NCBI RefSeq assembly: GCF_009696375.1
Contig: NZ_VUMD01000022.1
Location: 1-43,904 of the forward strand
Reading direction: 5' to 3'
Source of the DNA: Clostridium porci
GTDB lineage: Bacteria > Bacillota > Clostridia > Lachnospirales > Lachnospiraceae
DNA: 43,904 nt
Part shown: piece by piece, positions 17,585-25,095 of the stretch
How positions within the stretch are numbered: the stretch's first letter is position 1
How the letters are laid out: each line of letters starts with the position of its first letter
Notes under the pieces: model-generated
The model's database searches: none
Told to the model about the DNA's origin: nothing
The model's input: the letters and a program-made list of their open reading frames with translations, nothing else
Program-made: the position numbers and the translations under genes

Positions 17585-17616
17585 AAAAACCGCAGGCAAA
17601 AATCCTGCGGTTTTTT
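17585..17616 (+). terminator. Terminator between converging genes
   Basis: AAAAACCGCAGG pairs with CCTGCGGTTTTTT around a seven-base loop. It should serve the winged-helix gene on the plus strand and the small gene ending at 17618 on the minus strand. Confidence 0.85.
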
Positions 17617-17617
17617 A

Positions 17618-17779
17618 TCATGCTTCTGGCATATGATGCTTATTAGGTAACTCATAGCAATGATGGTCTATGTGCAAACGTCGCTGATTCTTTCGAAATC
17701 GCTGCCTCATACCCATTTCTTTCAGCTCCTCTTCTGTTGCCGCCTCCTGGCACTGCAGCATCAATATTTCATCCTTCAT
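17618..17779 (-). CDS. Small protein of 53 residues, unknown
   Basis: This short gene is supported by AAGGAGG 8 bases before ATG 17779, by its own promoter with the conserved upstream element, and by ending at the bidirectional terminator. The product starts MKDEILMLQCQEAATEEELK, then has a basic stretch (RQRFRKNQRR) and a His-rich tail (HIDHHCYELPNKHHM). The Cys and His residues could bind a metal. No family was recognised. Confidence 0.65.
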   Translation of the reverse strand: MKDEILMLQCQEAATEEELKEMGMRQRFRKNQRRLHIDHHCYELPNKHHMPEA

Positions 17780-17802
17780 ATGCTTGCCTCCTTTATAGCT
17801 TC

Positions 17803-17858
17803 AGTTTACAATTTTGTGACACCGCAGACAAAAAGCGAAATTTGCGGATATGAAAAAT
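17803..17858 (-). promoter_or_regulatory. Promoter with conserved upstream element, copy 3
   Basis: On the minus strand ATTTTTCATATCCGCAA (17858-17842), 10 bases, TTGTCT (17831-17826), 17 bases, TAAACT (17808-17803). The small gene starts 24 bases further. Confidence 0.65.
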
Positions 17859-17901
17859 GACCTTATTTATCTTTTCAATCTAAACAGGAGTTTTCCCCAG
17901 C

Positions 17902-17932
17902 AAAAAAGACAGCCCTTTTGGACTGTCTTTTT
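17902..17932 (-). terminator. Terminator after the 341-residue gene
   Basis: AAAAAGACAG(T)CC pairs with GG(G)CTGTCTTTTTT on the minus strand, 33 bases after the stop at 17966. Confidence 0.8.
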
Positions 17933-17965
17933 ACAACTATGGCAGGATAAACCTCGCTGGATGGG

Positions 17966-18991
17966 TTACTCGATGGTAACGATGTAGCCTCTATCCTTCG
18001 TGGAGCGGCTTACAAGAGTCTTGATCTTATAAGTCTGCGGATTTGCGAAGGTCAGGCGGCGGGTGTGGGGTTCCTTGGTCACGTCGATCAGGATCGGGTA
18101 GTCTGCAAGTTCATTGACTGCCGGGTTGTTGATAGTGATGACCTCTTCTGCGGTCTTAACAATCAAAAGCCCGTCACTCTTAAATGTGAAATCGTGGCAG
18201 ATGTGGCTCCACTCCACCGTCATCTTCTCCGGAAGCAGCATCTGACCAACACAATGATCTTTTGCGATGATTAACCAGGTGTAATGATCAGGGTTCTGGC
18301 GTTCACCAGTCTCTGTTACCGGGGCCGTAGGAACAAAGTATACCATGGACATGTCATTCTGCAATTCCTTGACGATGATGCCCTTGATCACCAGAGGCAT
18401 ATCGCAGGTGATATACTTTACCGTGCGATCGGCAACAGTGATGATGCCGGCATTTGCGCCGATATAGATCTCCTGTTCATTGCCATCAGCATCCGTTACG
18501 GTATCTTTCTTTGTTTCTGAAAAGGCCAGAACAGCCTGCGTGTGGTCGGAGTTATATGCCACAAGCTCAGGCATCGGGATGCTGCCTGCGTTACACTTGC
18601 TAAAGCGGTCTCTAGCCGGCTCATAGATAAATGTGTCATACAGATTGTCAGCGGCGTTGGACTTTACTGCTAAGACCAGGTAGCCTGGAAGTGCTGCAAG
18701 GATCTTTTCGATGTACAGCTGGCCCTGCTCACAGACCTTTGTGCCGTCTTTGTACAGAATGCCATTGACTACGGTATATCCGTCTGCAACCGGATACGGC
18801 TCGGGATCACGCTCGACTCTGAAAATCAGAGAATTCTCTTCTGTGATGGTAACGGTCGCATTACCCAGAGTGCCGTCCTCTAACAGCTCCTTGGCGGTTC
18901 CTACCTGGTCGTTGACTGCGGTAACCTTGTACATCTTGCCATCCACCTTGTTGTAGACTTCAATACCGTTTCTTAATCTTTCGATTTTCAT
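17966..18991 (-). CDS. Unknown 341-residue beta-rich protein
   Basis: No family was recognised. The chain is acidic, has no signal peptide or transmembrane segment, and reads as repeated beta strands with turns such as VVNGILYKDGTKV and DADGNEQEIY, which could be a propeller-like or phage structural fold. The start is ATG 18991, as AAAAGGAG lies 6 bases upstream; the open frame extends to 19021 without a better signal. A single-gene unit: it has two candidate promoters upstream (an element-type promoter and a CCATAATT site) and a terminator at 17902-17932. Confidence 0.7.
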   Translation of the reverse strand: MKIERLRNGIEVYNKVDGKMYKVTAVNDQVGTAKELLEDGTLGNATVTITEENSLIFRVERDPEPYPVADGYTVVNGILYKDGTKVCEQGQLYIEKILAALPGYLVLAVKSNAADNLYDTFIYEPARDRFSKCNAGSIPMPELVAYNSDHTQAVLAFSETKKDTVTDADGNEQEIYIGANAGIITVADRTVKYITCDMPLVIKGIIVKELQNDMSMVYFVPTAPVTETGERQNPDHYTWLIIAKDHCVGQMLLPEKMTVEWSHICHDFTFKSDGLLIVKTAEEVITINNPAVNELADYPILIDVTKEPHTRRLTFANPQTYKIKTLVSRSTKDRGYIVTIE

Positions 18992-19061
18992 TTGGACTCC
19001 TTTTCCGAGGAACGCCCGCAATGCGGGACATAGATGTTTTCCTCATATGACTTTGTTTTTG

Positions 19062-19078
19062 TTACAGGGTAATTATGG
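19062..19078 (-). promoter_or_regulatory. CCATAATT promoter-like motif, copy A
   Basis: On the minus strand CCATAATTACCCTGTAA, about 80 bases before the start at 18991. The same core is found before several other leftward genes and one rightward gene. Confidence 0.5.
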
Positions 19079-19104
19079 GAATGCAATTCCCTCGATAATA
19101 AATA

Positions 19105-19132
19105 AAATCACCTCCGCGTGTGTAAAGAATAC
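19105..19132 (-). repeat. Single decayed type I-E-like CRISPR repeat
   Basis: The 28 bases read on the minus strand as GTATTCTTTACACACGCGG followed by AGGTGATTT. They match the repeat at 28223-28250 over most positions, but the GC stem is broken. It starts exactly where the promoter at 19139-19194 should initiate. No leader or second repeat was found. Confidence 0.55.
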
Positions 19133-19138
19133 TTCTTT

Positions 19139-19194
19139 AGTATAGAACACAAGCTGTCTTTTATCGAAATCCAGGTATTGCGGATATGAAAAAT
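19139..19194 (-). promoter_or_regulatory. Promoter with conserved upstream element, copy 4
   Basis: On the minus strand ATTTTTCATATCCGCAA (19194-19178), 10 bases, TCGATA (19167-19162), 17 bases, TATACT (19144-19139). It points to the gene starting at 18991. Confidence 0.6.
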
Positions 19195-19212
19195 AGTGTT
19201 TTTTCAAAACAA

Positions 19213-19243
19213 AAAGCACCCGATTATCGGATGCTCTTGTAGA
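19213..19243 (-). terminator. Terminator of the Dam operon
   Basis: On the minus strand AAGAGCATCCGAT pairs with ATCGGGTGCTTTTT, about 20 bases after the stop at 19263. Confidence 0.75.
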
Positions 19244-19262
19244 GAATGATGTGATCTGGGTA

Positions 19263-19562
19263 TTAAGCTATCATTGTACGATCTTCTTCTGTCATTTCCA
19301 TGGCTTCCAGTACCACCGGTTCGCCACGCAGGAAGGCTTCTCCATCCCTGCCCAACAGAATCATGTATTTTTTATCGGTATGGTAATTGTAAAAACACTG
19401 ATACATATCGAAATTGCCGACGCAGCCCTGTTCGCCAAGAAGATCCATATCCTCGATATGCCAAAGAATGGCGACGGCCAGGTTCTGTTCTTCTAGTGAG
19501 AGAACTTCATCGGGTTCTTTCTGAATGGACCAGCCATCGTTGTCAAGTTTGTTTACAATCAT
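19263..19562 (-). CDS. Unknown 99-residue acidic protein
   Basis: This protein has 99 residues and no recognised domain. It is acidic, with a central aromatic cluster (YQCFYNYHTDKKYMILL). AAAGGAAA before ATG 19562 supports the start. It is the last gene of an operon with the 61-residue gene (18-base gap), the Dam methylase and the 141-residue gene, and precedes the terminator. Confidence 0.6.
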   Translation of the reverse strand: MIVNKLDNDGWSIQKEPDEVLSLEEQNLAVAILWHIEDMDLLGEQGCVGNFDMYQCFYNYHTDKKYMILLGRDGEAFLRGEPVVLEAMEMTEEDRTMIA

Positions 19563-19580
19563 ATGATTTTTCCTTTCGGC

Positions 19581-19766
19581 TTATTTTTTCTTATTGATTT
19601 TCTTTACGACGCACATTTTATCGATCTGCAGGTTACCGCCGCTATGAGATCGAATCTCCGGATGAGTTTTGGCCGCTTCCAAGGCTTCTGCTTTTGTGTT
19701 GGCTTCCACCACAAACTGCTCCTGTCCGAAAAAATACCGCGGCACGTTAATCAGGTACTGATTCAT
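19581..19766 (-). CDS. Small 61-residue protein with a beta-strand/helix layout
   Basis: The product starts MNQYLINVPRYFFGQEQFVV followed by EANTKAEALEAAKTHPEI and a basic tail. The strand-helix order with a TKAEALEAA helix resembles small DpnD/PcfM-like or ribosome-modulation-like proteins of plasmids and phages, but the match is weak. AAAGGAG before ATG 19766 sets the start; the longer open frame to 19802 is not used. Confidence 0.6.
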   Translation of the reverse strand: MNQYLINVPRYFFGQEQFVVEANTKAEALEAAKTHPEIRSHSGGNLQIDKMCVVKKINKKK

Positions 19767-19832
19767 GTGTACTCCTTTCCGTTCCTGAGAATATGTTCTC
19801 ATAGGTCACTCTTTTGTTCTCATTTCCGTGTT

Positions 19833-21029
19833 TTAACCTGTGTATGCGGTGACATACCTTCCATCCAGAGCCTGTTTCCAGCTCCGGTAAATTCCATTGG
19901 TATCGGTGAATTCTACGATAAAGCCTTCATCCTCCCAATACTCCTGGTATTTGATCTCAGCAATGGTTGCTTCGATCCCTTGACATACAATTTTGTCACC
20001 GGGCTCCAGATTTCTTCTGTCACATTCACGGGTTGCCTTATTGTTAATAATCATTTGTTCTTCCTCTTTTCTTATTTTTTGTGTAACACAGGAATATACC
20101 GGTTTGATGATTTCTGTTTTTGGCAATGCATACAGATTTTGAATCGCATCTGCATTGTCATAGGTAATGATCATGTTGGCGCCCGGTACATTCTTATAGA
20201 GATCTTCTACCAGAAAGGCCAAGTTCTGATGGTCTTCCAAAGAAAATGCCTTCGGGTATAACTTAGGACCTTGCTTATAATAGGGCGGATCAATGAAAAG
20301 CAGTGTTTCCTCTCCTCGCCAATACTCTTCCTCGATCACTGAAAGTGCGTCATTCTGTGTCACTTCAATCTGATCTCGGAAAGAATAGATCTGTCGGATT
20401 CTGGCAGCAAGTGTTTTTGGATTGTACCGACTCTTGAGATCTCCGGTTGGGTTCCCCAATAAAATCCCGGAAAAAGCCAGTCGATTGCAGTACAAATACC
20501 GAAAACCTCGCTCTGCATCAGATAAAGACGCTTCCTCAAACAGAGATTTCCGATAGGCAAAATAGGTCTCCCGGTCTGCTTTTGTGTTCTGAAGCCTGGA
20601 GATGATCTGCTCCGGATCTGTCAGGATGGTCCGAAACAAACTGAACACTCCTGGTTCCATGTCGTTCAAACGAATTTTTTCCACTAATCCGGCCATGAGG
20701 CAGGCAAGGCTTACGCTGGCGCCGCCACAGAATGGCTCCACCAACCGATTTGTCCCATGCGGTATTTTGGCAGCCACATATGGAGCCAATTTGGTTTTGC
20801 CGCCGGGATAACGCAGCGGAGACACGTTTTGTTTCATGATACGTTTGTCAGTCAATGGCGTTCCGATTTTCACATCTTCCAGCCACAGCAAAAACTGTCT
20901 TCGTTGATCGTGTTCATCCAGTGTATAGGAAAATGAGTCGCAATAAGGGCACCAAAAACCTAAATGGTTTCTGGTATCCTCCTCAAAACCCTCTGCACTT
21001 CCTTCGTACCCACAGATTCGACATTGCAT
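19833..21029 (-). CDS. Dam-type adenine DNA methyltransferase with zinc ribbon and extra C-terminal domain
   Basis: This protein has 398 residues. Residues about 1-35 are a Cys4 zinc ribbon (CRICGYEG and CPYCDSF). Residues about 68-320 are a D12-class N6-adenine methyltransferase with motif I-like PLRYPGGKTKLAPYV, VEPFCGGASVSLA and the catalytic motif LLFIDPPYY. The last roughly 80 residues form an additional domain beginning EEQMIINNKATRECDRRNLE. D12 enzymes normally recognise GATC. The start at 21029 is preferred because AAAGGAG lies 9 bases upstream; an ATG at 21038 touches that site. It follows the 141-residue gene without a gap. Confidence 0.88.
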   Translation of the reverse strand: MQCRICGYEGSAEGFEEDTRNHLGFWCPYCDSFSYTLDEHDQRRQFLLWLEDVKIGTPLTDKRIMKQNVSPLRYPGGKTKLAPYVAAKIPHGTNRLVEPFCGGASVSLACLMAGLVEKIRLNDMEPGVFSLFRTILTDPEQIISRLQNTKADRETYFAYRKSLFEEASLSDAERGFRYLYCNRLAFSGILLGNPTGDLKSRYNPKTLAARIRQIYSFRDQIEVTQNDALSVIEEEYWRGEETLLFIDPPYYKQGPKLYPKAFSLEDHQNLAFLVEDLYKNVPGANMIITYDNADAIQNLYALPKTEIIKPVYSCVTQKIRKEEEQMIINNKATRECDRRNLEPGDKIVCQGIEATIAEIKYQEYWEDEGFIVEFTDTNGIYRSWKQALDGRYVTAYTG

Positions 21030-21030
21030 C

Positions 21031-21456
21031 TTACGCATCTCCTTTTAGATTATGGACGATGCGGTCGGTGTAATCTTCTTTAGAAGCCTGGCCCCACACT
21101 CGGGTAATGAGCTGCTCTTTTGCTGGCAGATCTGCGTCTGCATCTTCCGCACCGCAATATTCTACCAACACCAAAGGAATCTCTCCTGCTACGTTCGGCC
21201 GCAGCAGATCAATAGAGAGCCCCGGGTGGTGTGGATCTGTGGTTTCGGTAATTTTTAACTGTCCAAGCGGTGTGTCCACTGTAAGGTCCAGCGTTTCAAA
21301 TGCATCTGTTAAGATCTTTTCCAGTTCGTTCGTACCAACTGCTCTCATGTACGTGAATGGTTTGATTGGTCTTTTGGATTTTACGACAGATACCTTGAGA
21401 GCTTGCTTTTGAAAACACTCTAACAGATGGTTTTTGAAATTTTGCATGACTTTCAT
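21031..21456 (-). CDS. Unknown 141-residue protein upstream of the Dam gene
   Basis: This is a soluble alpha/beta protein with no recognised family. Segments such as SIDLLRPNVAGEIPLVLVEY and KEQLITRVWGQASKEDYTDR suggest a small nuclease-like or binding fold, but no catalytic pattern is clear. AAAGGAAGAG precedes ATG 21456. It heads the operon containing the Dam methylase, with a CCATAATT site about 45 bases upstream and a CRISPR unit directly upstream of that. Confidence 0.6.
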   Translation of the reverse strand: MKVMQNFKNHLLECFQKQALKVSVVKSKRPIKPFTYMRAVGTNELEKILTDAFETLDLTVDTPLGQLKITETTDPHHPGLSIDLLRPNVAGEIPLVLVEYCGAEDADADLPAKEQLITRVWGQASKEDYTDRIVHNLKGDA

Positions 21457-21488
21457 CGTTCTCTTCCTTTCTCGTATTTCTTTTAATA

Positions 21489-21505
21489 GTTCAAAGTAAT
21501 TATGG
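21489..21505 (-). promoter_or_regulatory. CCATAATT promoter-like motif, copy B
   Basis: On the minus strand CCATAATTACTTTGAAC, about 48 bases before the start at 21456, with no -35 box at the usual distance. The first CRISPR repeat lies 20 bases upstream of it. Confidence 0.55.
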
Positions 21506-21524
21506 GAAATGATGTTTTTGCATA

Positions 21525-21825
21525 GGAATTCCCCTGCTCACGCAAGGAATACAAAAGGGCATGGCGCTAACCATGCCCTACTTTGGCGAACCAAAGCGAC
21601 CTCGTCGGTCAAAAAACACACCCCCGCGTACGCGTGGAAAACTCATTACGCCACCTCCCATCACAAACTCGTCAGGAACACCCCGCGGGTGCGGGGAAAA
21701 CCATAGCCCATTTAACGGCAATTTGGAAATTGATGGGAACACCCCCGCGTATGCGAGGAATACTGCACGACTACACGAAAAAAAGCAGTGTCTTTTAGGA
21801 GCACCCCCGCGTATGCGGGGAATAC
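21525..21825 (-). CRISPR. Type I-E-like CRISPR array with five repeats
   Basis: Repeats are at 21525-21552, 21615-21642, 21675-21701, 21736-21763 and 21798-21825. On the minus strand they begin GTATTCCCCGC or GTTTTCCCCGC and end GCGGGGGTG plus four or five bases, the 28-base form of type I-E. Spacers are 32-34 bases except the 62-base one at 21553-21614. Decay increases leftward, so the leader is on the right (21826 onward) and the array is read on the minus strand. No cas genes are in the window. Confidence 0.85.
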
Positions 21826-21888
21826 ACTTAGAAAAGCCTTATTTTAAGCCATTTCTAATTTGGGAAACGTCGGTTTTCATTTAACTGC
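21826..21888 (-). promoter_or_regulatory. CRISPR leader, copy 1
   Basis: This roughly 60-base stretch touches the last repeat and is nearly the same as the sequences next to the repeats at 28251-28313 and 29938-30000. On the minus strand the shared parts include CAGTTAAATG, AAATGGCTTA and GGCTTTTCTAAGT just before the repeat. Confidence 0.75.
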
Positions 21889-21947
21889 CATAGCGTATAT
21901 CTGTTGCGCACTGTTAGTATGACGCTTCTGTGTTGGTCCAGTTTTGG

Positions 21948-22002
21948 TGTATAACACCACACAACCATTTTCAAAATCCGCAATTATGCGGATATGAAAA
22001 AT
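21948..22002 (-). promoter_or_regulatory. Promoter with conserved upstream element, copy 5
   Basis: On the minus strand ATTTTTCATATCCGCAT (22002-21986), 11 bases, TTGAAA (21974-21969), 15 bases, TATACA (21953-21948). In this copy ATCCGCA and TGCGGAT form a hairpin with loop TAAT, and the following 40 bases resemble the copy at 30826-30881. It lies upstream of the leader of the five-repeat array. Confidence 0.55.
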
Positions 22003-22034
22003 CGCTCTTTTTTCAAAGTTTTCCATATTATTAG

Positions 22035-22060
22035 AAAAGAGACTGCGGCTGCAGTCTCTT
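22035..22060 (-). terminator. Terminator of the radical SAM operon
   Basis: AAGAGACTGCAG pairs with its complement around a very short loop, with TTTTCT following on the minus strand, 32 bases after the stop at 22092. Confidence 0.8.
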
Positions 22061-22091
22061 AAAGGAAGTATTTTGTGGTGTTTTATGATGA

Positions 22092-22604
22092 TTACTCGTA
22101 GGTGAACACAACCTCATCTGTTTCCGGATCAACCTCATCAGCTCGCATTGCAGGGTATTCCTTGTCATCAAAGCTAACATATTCCGCATCCAATACATCA
22201 ACGTAACTTAATGCTTCCTCATCAACGGGTTCGATGTCAAAGATGGTACGCTTTGTCAGGTTGACGCGGCATTTGGTTGGCAGTGATGCTGTTTTTCCGT
22301 CCCAAACGCTTGTAAAAGTGGCCGGAATAATAATGTCCGGCTCCTCGCCGCTTTCATTCAATACCCACTTTCCATCGGCATTTTTGTGCATGTTTGTCGG
22401 CAGGCTTTCTGCTGCCAAATCATCGTATTCCGCTCCACATGCCTCGCAGGTATATGGTCCGTATGGAGTTTCTGCGTCATAGATGGATACATCTCCATTC
22501 TTACCGACATTGTCAATGAACTGGTTGGAGCCGTCTACAATCACATCCATACGACAAACCTGACGAGCAAAAAAACGCTCTTTTCCACAACATTTACATT
22601 TCAT
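22092..22604 (-). CDS. Zinc-ribbon protein, unknown, last gene of the radical SAM operon
   Basis: This 170-residue protein has a Cys4 zinc ribbon in its first 60 residues (KCKCCGKERF and YTCEACGAEY). The rest is acidic and beta-rich with no recognised domain. GGAGGAAAAAC before ATG 22604 sets the start; the frame stays open to 22679. It lies 16 bases after the 197-residue gene and before a terminator. Confidence 0.7.
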   Translation of the reverse strand: MKCKCCGKERFFARQVCRMDVIVDGSNQFIDNVGKNGDVSIYDAETPYGPYTCEACGAEYDDLAAESLPTNMHKNADGKWVLNESGEEPDIIIPATFTSVWDGKTASLPTKCRVNLTKRTIFDIEPVDEEALSYVDVLDAEYVSFDDKEYPAMRADEVDPETDEVVFTYE

Positions 22605-22620
22605 GTTTTTCCTCCTATTC

Positions 22621-23214
22621 TCATTCCTCTTCCGCATTTTCCCAGTCACTTTTCTTGGTAACCTCGAAGAAATATTCAATCATTTTCTCGATATCCTTTT
22701 CATCAAAGAGTGATGTGCTCAGTGACAGTGAAACAAAGGTGGCAAGGTCGTGCTTGTACAAAATTGCCGTACCATAGGTACCATCGGCGCCGGGACAGAT
22801 CTCATCAGATTTACCGTCAACGCTCACGTAAAAATTCGCTGTATCGCAGCCAAGCTCGATGATTTGATCGATAAGCTCCGGGTGATACTTGTTGTCGAAC
22901 AGAGTTTCCATGATTACCGTATGCCATTCGTCGTCATCGGTCTTTTCCACGACTGCGATTCCAATTTCCCAGGTATCCCAGTCCAGAATTTCCATGTTGC
23001 TATGTACGAGTTTGACTTCGATTTTTGCCACTTTACTTCTTGACCTGGTAATCTTTTTATCAAGAACAAACTTTTTAAGCCTTTTGGCATCAGCCGCTGT
23101 ACCGGCCTGGATTTTCTCAAGGTAAGACGGATCGCCAATCAAGATCCGTTTGAATGGCTTAATGTCATACGCTCTTTGTTTTACAGTTTCAGTTTTGATT
23201 TGTCCAAAATCCAT
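22621..23214 (-). CDS. Unknown 197-residue protein
   Basis: This soluble alpha/beta protein contains RILIGDPSYLEKI near its start, a phrase seen in small phage and plasmid proteins of unknown role, and a regular middle (WEIGIAVVEKTDDDEWHTVI). No catalytic motif is recognised. ATG 23214 is chosen because GGAGG lies 5 bases before it. It is third in the four-gene radical SAM operon and nearly abuts both neighbours. Confidence 0.65.
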   Translation of the reverse strand: MDFGQIKTETVKQRAYDIKPFKRILIGDPSYLEKIQAGTAADAKRLKKFVLDKKITRSRSKVAKIEVKLVHSNMEILDWDTWEIGIAVVEKTDDDEWHTVIMETLFDNKYHPELIDQIIELGCDTANFYVSVDGKSDEICPGADGTYGTAILYKHDLATFVSLSLSTSLFDEKDIEKMIEYFFEVTKKSDWENAEEE

Positions 23215-23226
23215 TCGTTCCTCCAT

Positions 23227-23919
23227 TTATACTTCTTTCCCTGTTTCCACATCTGCAAACCTTCCAAACAGGCTCCTTAGACAAGCTGACAACGCTTTTG
23301 TTTCTTTTTTCAGCTCATCCTCTTTCGAATACAGGGTGATGCCCTCATAGAGTCTGCACCCTTTTCCTTCTATGCGGTCCATGATAGAGCCGTCACCATA
23401 CGAACTCCAAAGCAAGGCATTTCGGATCCTTTCTTCCGATACGCTTGTCCAGTCCAAATGGTTTAGAACACTTACAATCACACGTGCTCCTACGCACAAA
23501 TCTTTGACGTCAGCAGCCTGATGTCTTCGATGATTTACGATTTGCGTACATAATGCTCCCGCGTTGTAGATCATCTCGATACACAAGGCTTTCATAGTCT
23601 TGGTTTTGTCCGGACATGTACTGATGGAGAGGCATTCTGGCAGTATGCGTTCGTAAAGGGCATATTCGTTCTGGCCGGCAGAGGAATCTTTCACCAGCTT
23701 TTTTAACTGTTCCGACTCCAGTCTTACCTTCAAAACGACCGGAGCATCTAAGACGATACTCCAGTACGCAATGCCTTTGTAGCTGCATAAATACACGGCA
23801 GCTTCGGTTTCACCGGCCAGTAAAGAGCTTGAGCCAATCTTTGGCAGCAGGCCCTCTCTTTGAATGGCCTCCAGTTTGTCTTTTGTGGTTACATGGTAAA
23901 AATTTTGTTGCTTTTTCAT
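23227..23919 (-). CDS. Possible ADP-ribosyltransferase-fold protein
   Basis: The protein has 230 residues. The N-terminus NFYHVTTKDKLEAIQREGLL, then PKIGSSS and EAAVYLCSYKGIAYWS, resembles the His-containing first strand and following segments of ADP-ribosyltransferase-like folds (DarT, Tpt1/KptA and related). A second half of about 100 residues is helical and unassigned. The ART assignment rests on pattern only. The ribosome binding site is weak. It follows the radical SAM gene by 45 bases and should be co-transcribed. Confidence 0.45.
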   Translation of the reverse strand: MKKQQNFYHVTTKDKLEAIQREGLLPKIGSSSLLAGETEAAVYLCSYKGIAYWSIVLDAPVVLKVRLESEQLKKLVKDSSAGQNEYALYERILPECLSISTCPDKTKTMKALCIEMIYNAGALCTQIVNHRRHQAADVKDLCVGARVIVSVLNHLDWTSVSEERIRNALLWSSYGDGSIMDRIEGKGCRLYEGITLYSKEDELKKETKALSACLRSLFGRFADVETGKEV

Positions 23920-23964
23920 GTTTTTTTCTTATCGTGCTTTGTTGCAGCAGTTTCCTGCCAGGTG

Positions 23965-24789
23965 TTATTGCCAGTTGACACCGACCTTTCCATCCGGATG
24001 GATGATGATGTTGGAATACCCATCCTGATAGTCGTTCTGCCTCTGCTGGTACATATCCCCTAAGGTGATGCGGGCATGTTTGCCATTCCAGTCAAAGGTG
24101 GCGTACACGAAGAAATCTCCGATGCGAAAGGTCGATACCTGAATCTCATCGTCATTTTCCAGTGCATTCCAAATGGACACATCATAGTCATGTTTTTCCA
24201 GTCCACTGAGGAAGCGGAAAGAAAAGCTGCCTGCGGCCGGATTGCTGGACATGATTCTTTTGATATTTTCAAGGGTCATCTCCTCTTCCGTCAGCACTGT
24301 CTGGTAGGTGCATCCCGGAAACAGGGCCGGATCCGGTTTCACATGTTCATTGATCGACAGATTGATGTGGGCCAGATCATGAATTACCGGATTGTACCCG
24401 GCGGTGTTGATGGCGACAAAAACATGATGGCTACGTTCCTGAAAGAGCGTTACCAGGTCTTTGACATGTTCCGGATAGAGACTCGGTTCCCCTCCGGTAA
24501 TTGTGAGTCTGGCGTTTGGATGCTCTTTTAAGACTGCCATGAGGGCGTTTTTCTGTGCCTCCTTGTCGATGATGCCCACCATCGGGTTCTTTCGTTCCAA
24601 ACAGAACGGGCAATGATACGGACACTCCTGTGTCATGATTAGCTGGACATTGATACGCTCATAGAGCGGGCGGCCCAGGCTGGTTTTTCGTACTCTGTCT
24701 TCTAAACGGTACTGCAAATCCCCTTCCATCTGGTTACGAATGTAGGCATAGTCCGGGATCGGCGGAATGAAAGACAATTTTCTGCTCAT
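23965..24789 (-). CDS. Radical SAM enzyme
   Basis: This 274-residue protein has the CxxxCxxC iron-sulfur signature in TQECPYHCPFCLERKN and the glycine motif TITGGEPSLYPEHV for SAM binding. No SPASM or other auxiliary cluster domain is visible; the C-terminus ends HPDGKVGVNWQ. It is the first gene of a four-gene operon with an ART-like protein, an unknown and a zinc-ribbon protein, so a modification system with a protein or nucleotide target is possible. AAAGGAAAAAG precedes ATG 24789, with a CCATAATT site upstream. Confidence 0.85.
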   Translation of the reverse strand: MSRKLSFIPPIPDYAYIRNQMEGDLQYRLEDRVRKTSLGRPLYERINVQLIMTQECPYHCPFCLERKNPMVGIIDKEAQKNALMAVLKEHPNARLTITGGEPSLYPEHVKDLVTLFQERSHHVFVAINTAGYNPVIHDLAHINLSINEHVKPDPALFPGCTYQTVLTEEEMTLENIKRIMSSNPAAGSFSFRFLSGLEKHDYDVSIWNALENDDEIQVSTFRIGDFFVYATFDWNGKHARITLGDMYQQRQNDYQDGYSNIIIHPDGKVGVNWQ

Positions 24790-24824
24790 ATTCTTTTTCC
24801 TTTCAAACTCTGATGTCTTTGGTT

Positions 24825-24842
24825 TTTCAAGTAGAATTATGG
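24825..24842 (-). promoter_or_regulatory. CCATAATT promoter-like motif, copy C
   Basis: On the minus strand CCATAATTCTACTTGAAA, 53 bases before the radical SAM start. No CRISPR repeat and no upstream element were found here. Confidence 0.5.
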
Positions 24843-24863
24843 GTTCCGGTTCCTTGACGCAGA

Positions 24864-24894
24864 GAAAAAGAGACAGCCGGTGGCTGCCTCTTTT
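24864..24894 (-). terminator. Terminator of the truncated gene at 24.9 kb
   Basis: On the minus strand AAGAGGCAGCC pairs with GGCTGTCTCTTTTTC. A close relative of this hairpin is found at 43769-43800. Confidence 0.75.
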
Positions 24895-24903
24895 AAAAGG
24901 ATC

Positions 24904-25095
24904 TTACAGAATTGGTTCAATCACTGCCTCAATGACTTGAGTCTGTTCTACATTTTCCTCATAACGGACGGTAGCAGGTGTACCTTCACGAAGCAGCAGA
25001 TGTTTTTCTGCAAACAGCTGTTTGAACACTGTGACACGTTCCTCCTCACGCACCGTAATGTAGGTATAGGTCTCATTCTTTAACGGAATACTGAT
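24904..25095 (-). pseudogene. 3' remnant of an unknown gene, 5' end lost
   Basis: An open frame of about 63 codons starts directly after a TAA and has no start codon. It reads KNETYTYITVREEERVTV and later REGTPATVRYEENVEQTQ before its stop and terminator, so it looks like the end of a real coding sequence. Its first codons overlap the end of the gene at 25073-25447. The missing 5' part was probably replaced by the segment 25.1-27.1 kb. Confidence 0.55.

Noticed and set aside
19563-20261. A 232-codon plus-strand frame
   Set aside because: It lies opposite the Dam operon, is Phe/Cys-rich as expected of an antisense frame, and has no start signal.
21509-21884. Plus-strand coding frames with Pro- and Arg-rich products across the CRISPR array
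   Set aside because: They come from the GC-rich repeats read in several frames and have no start signals.
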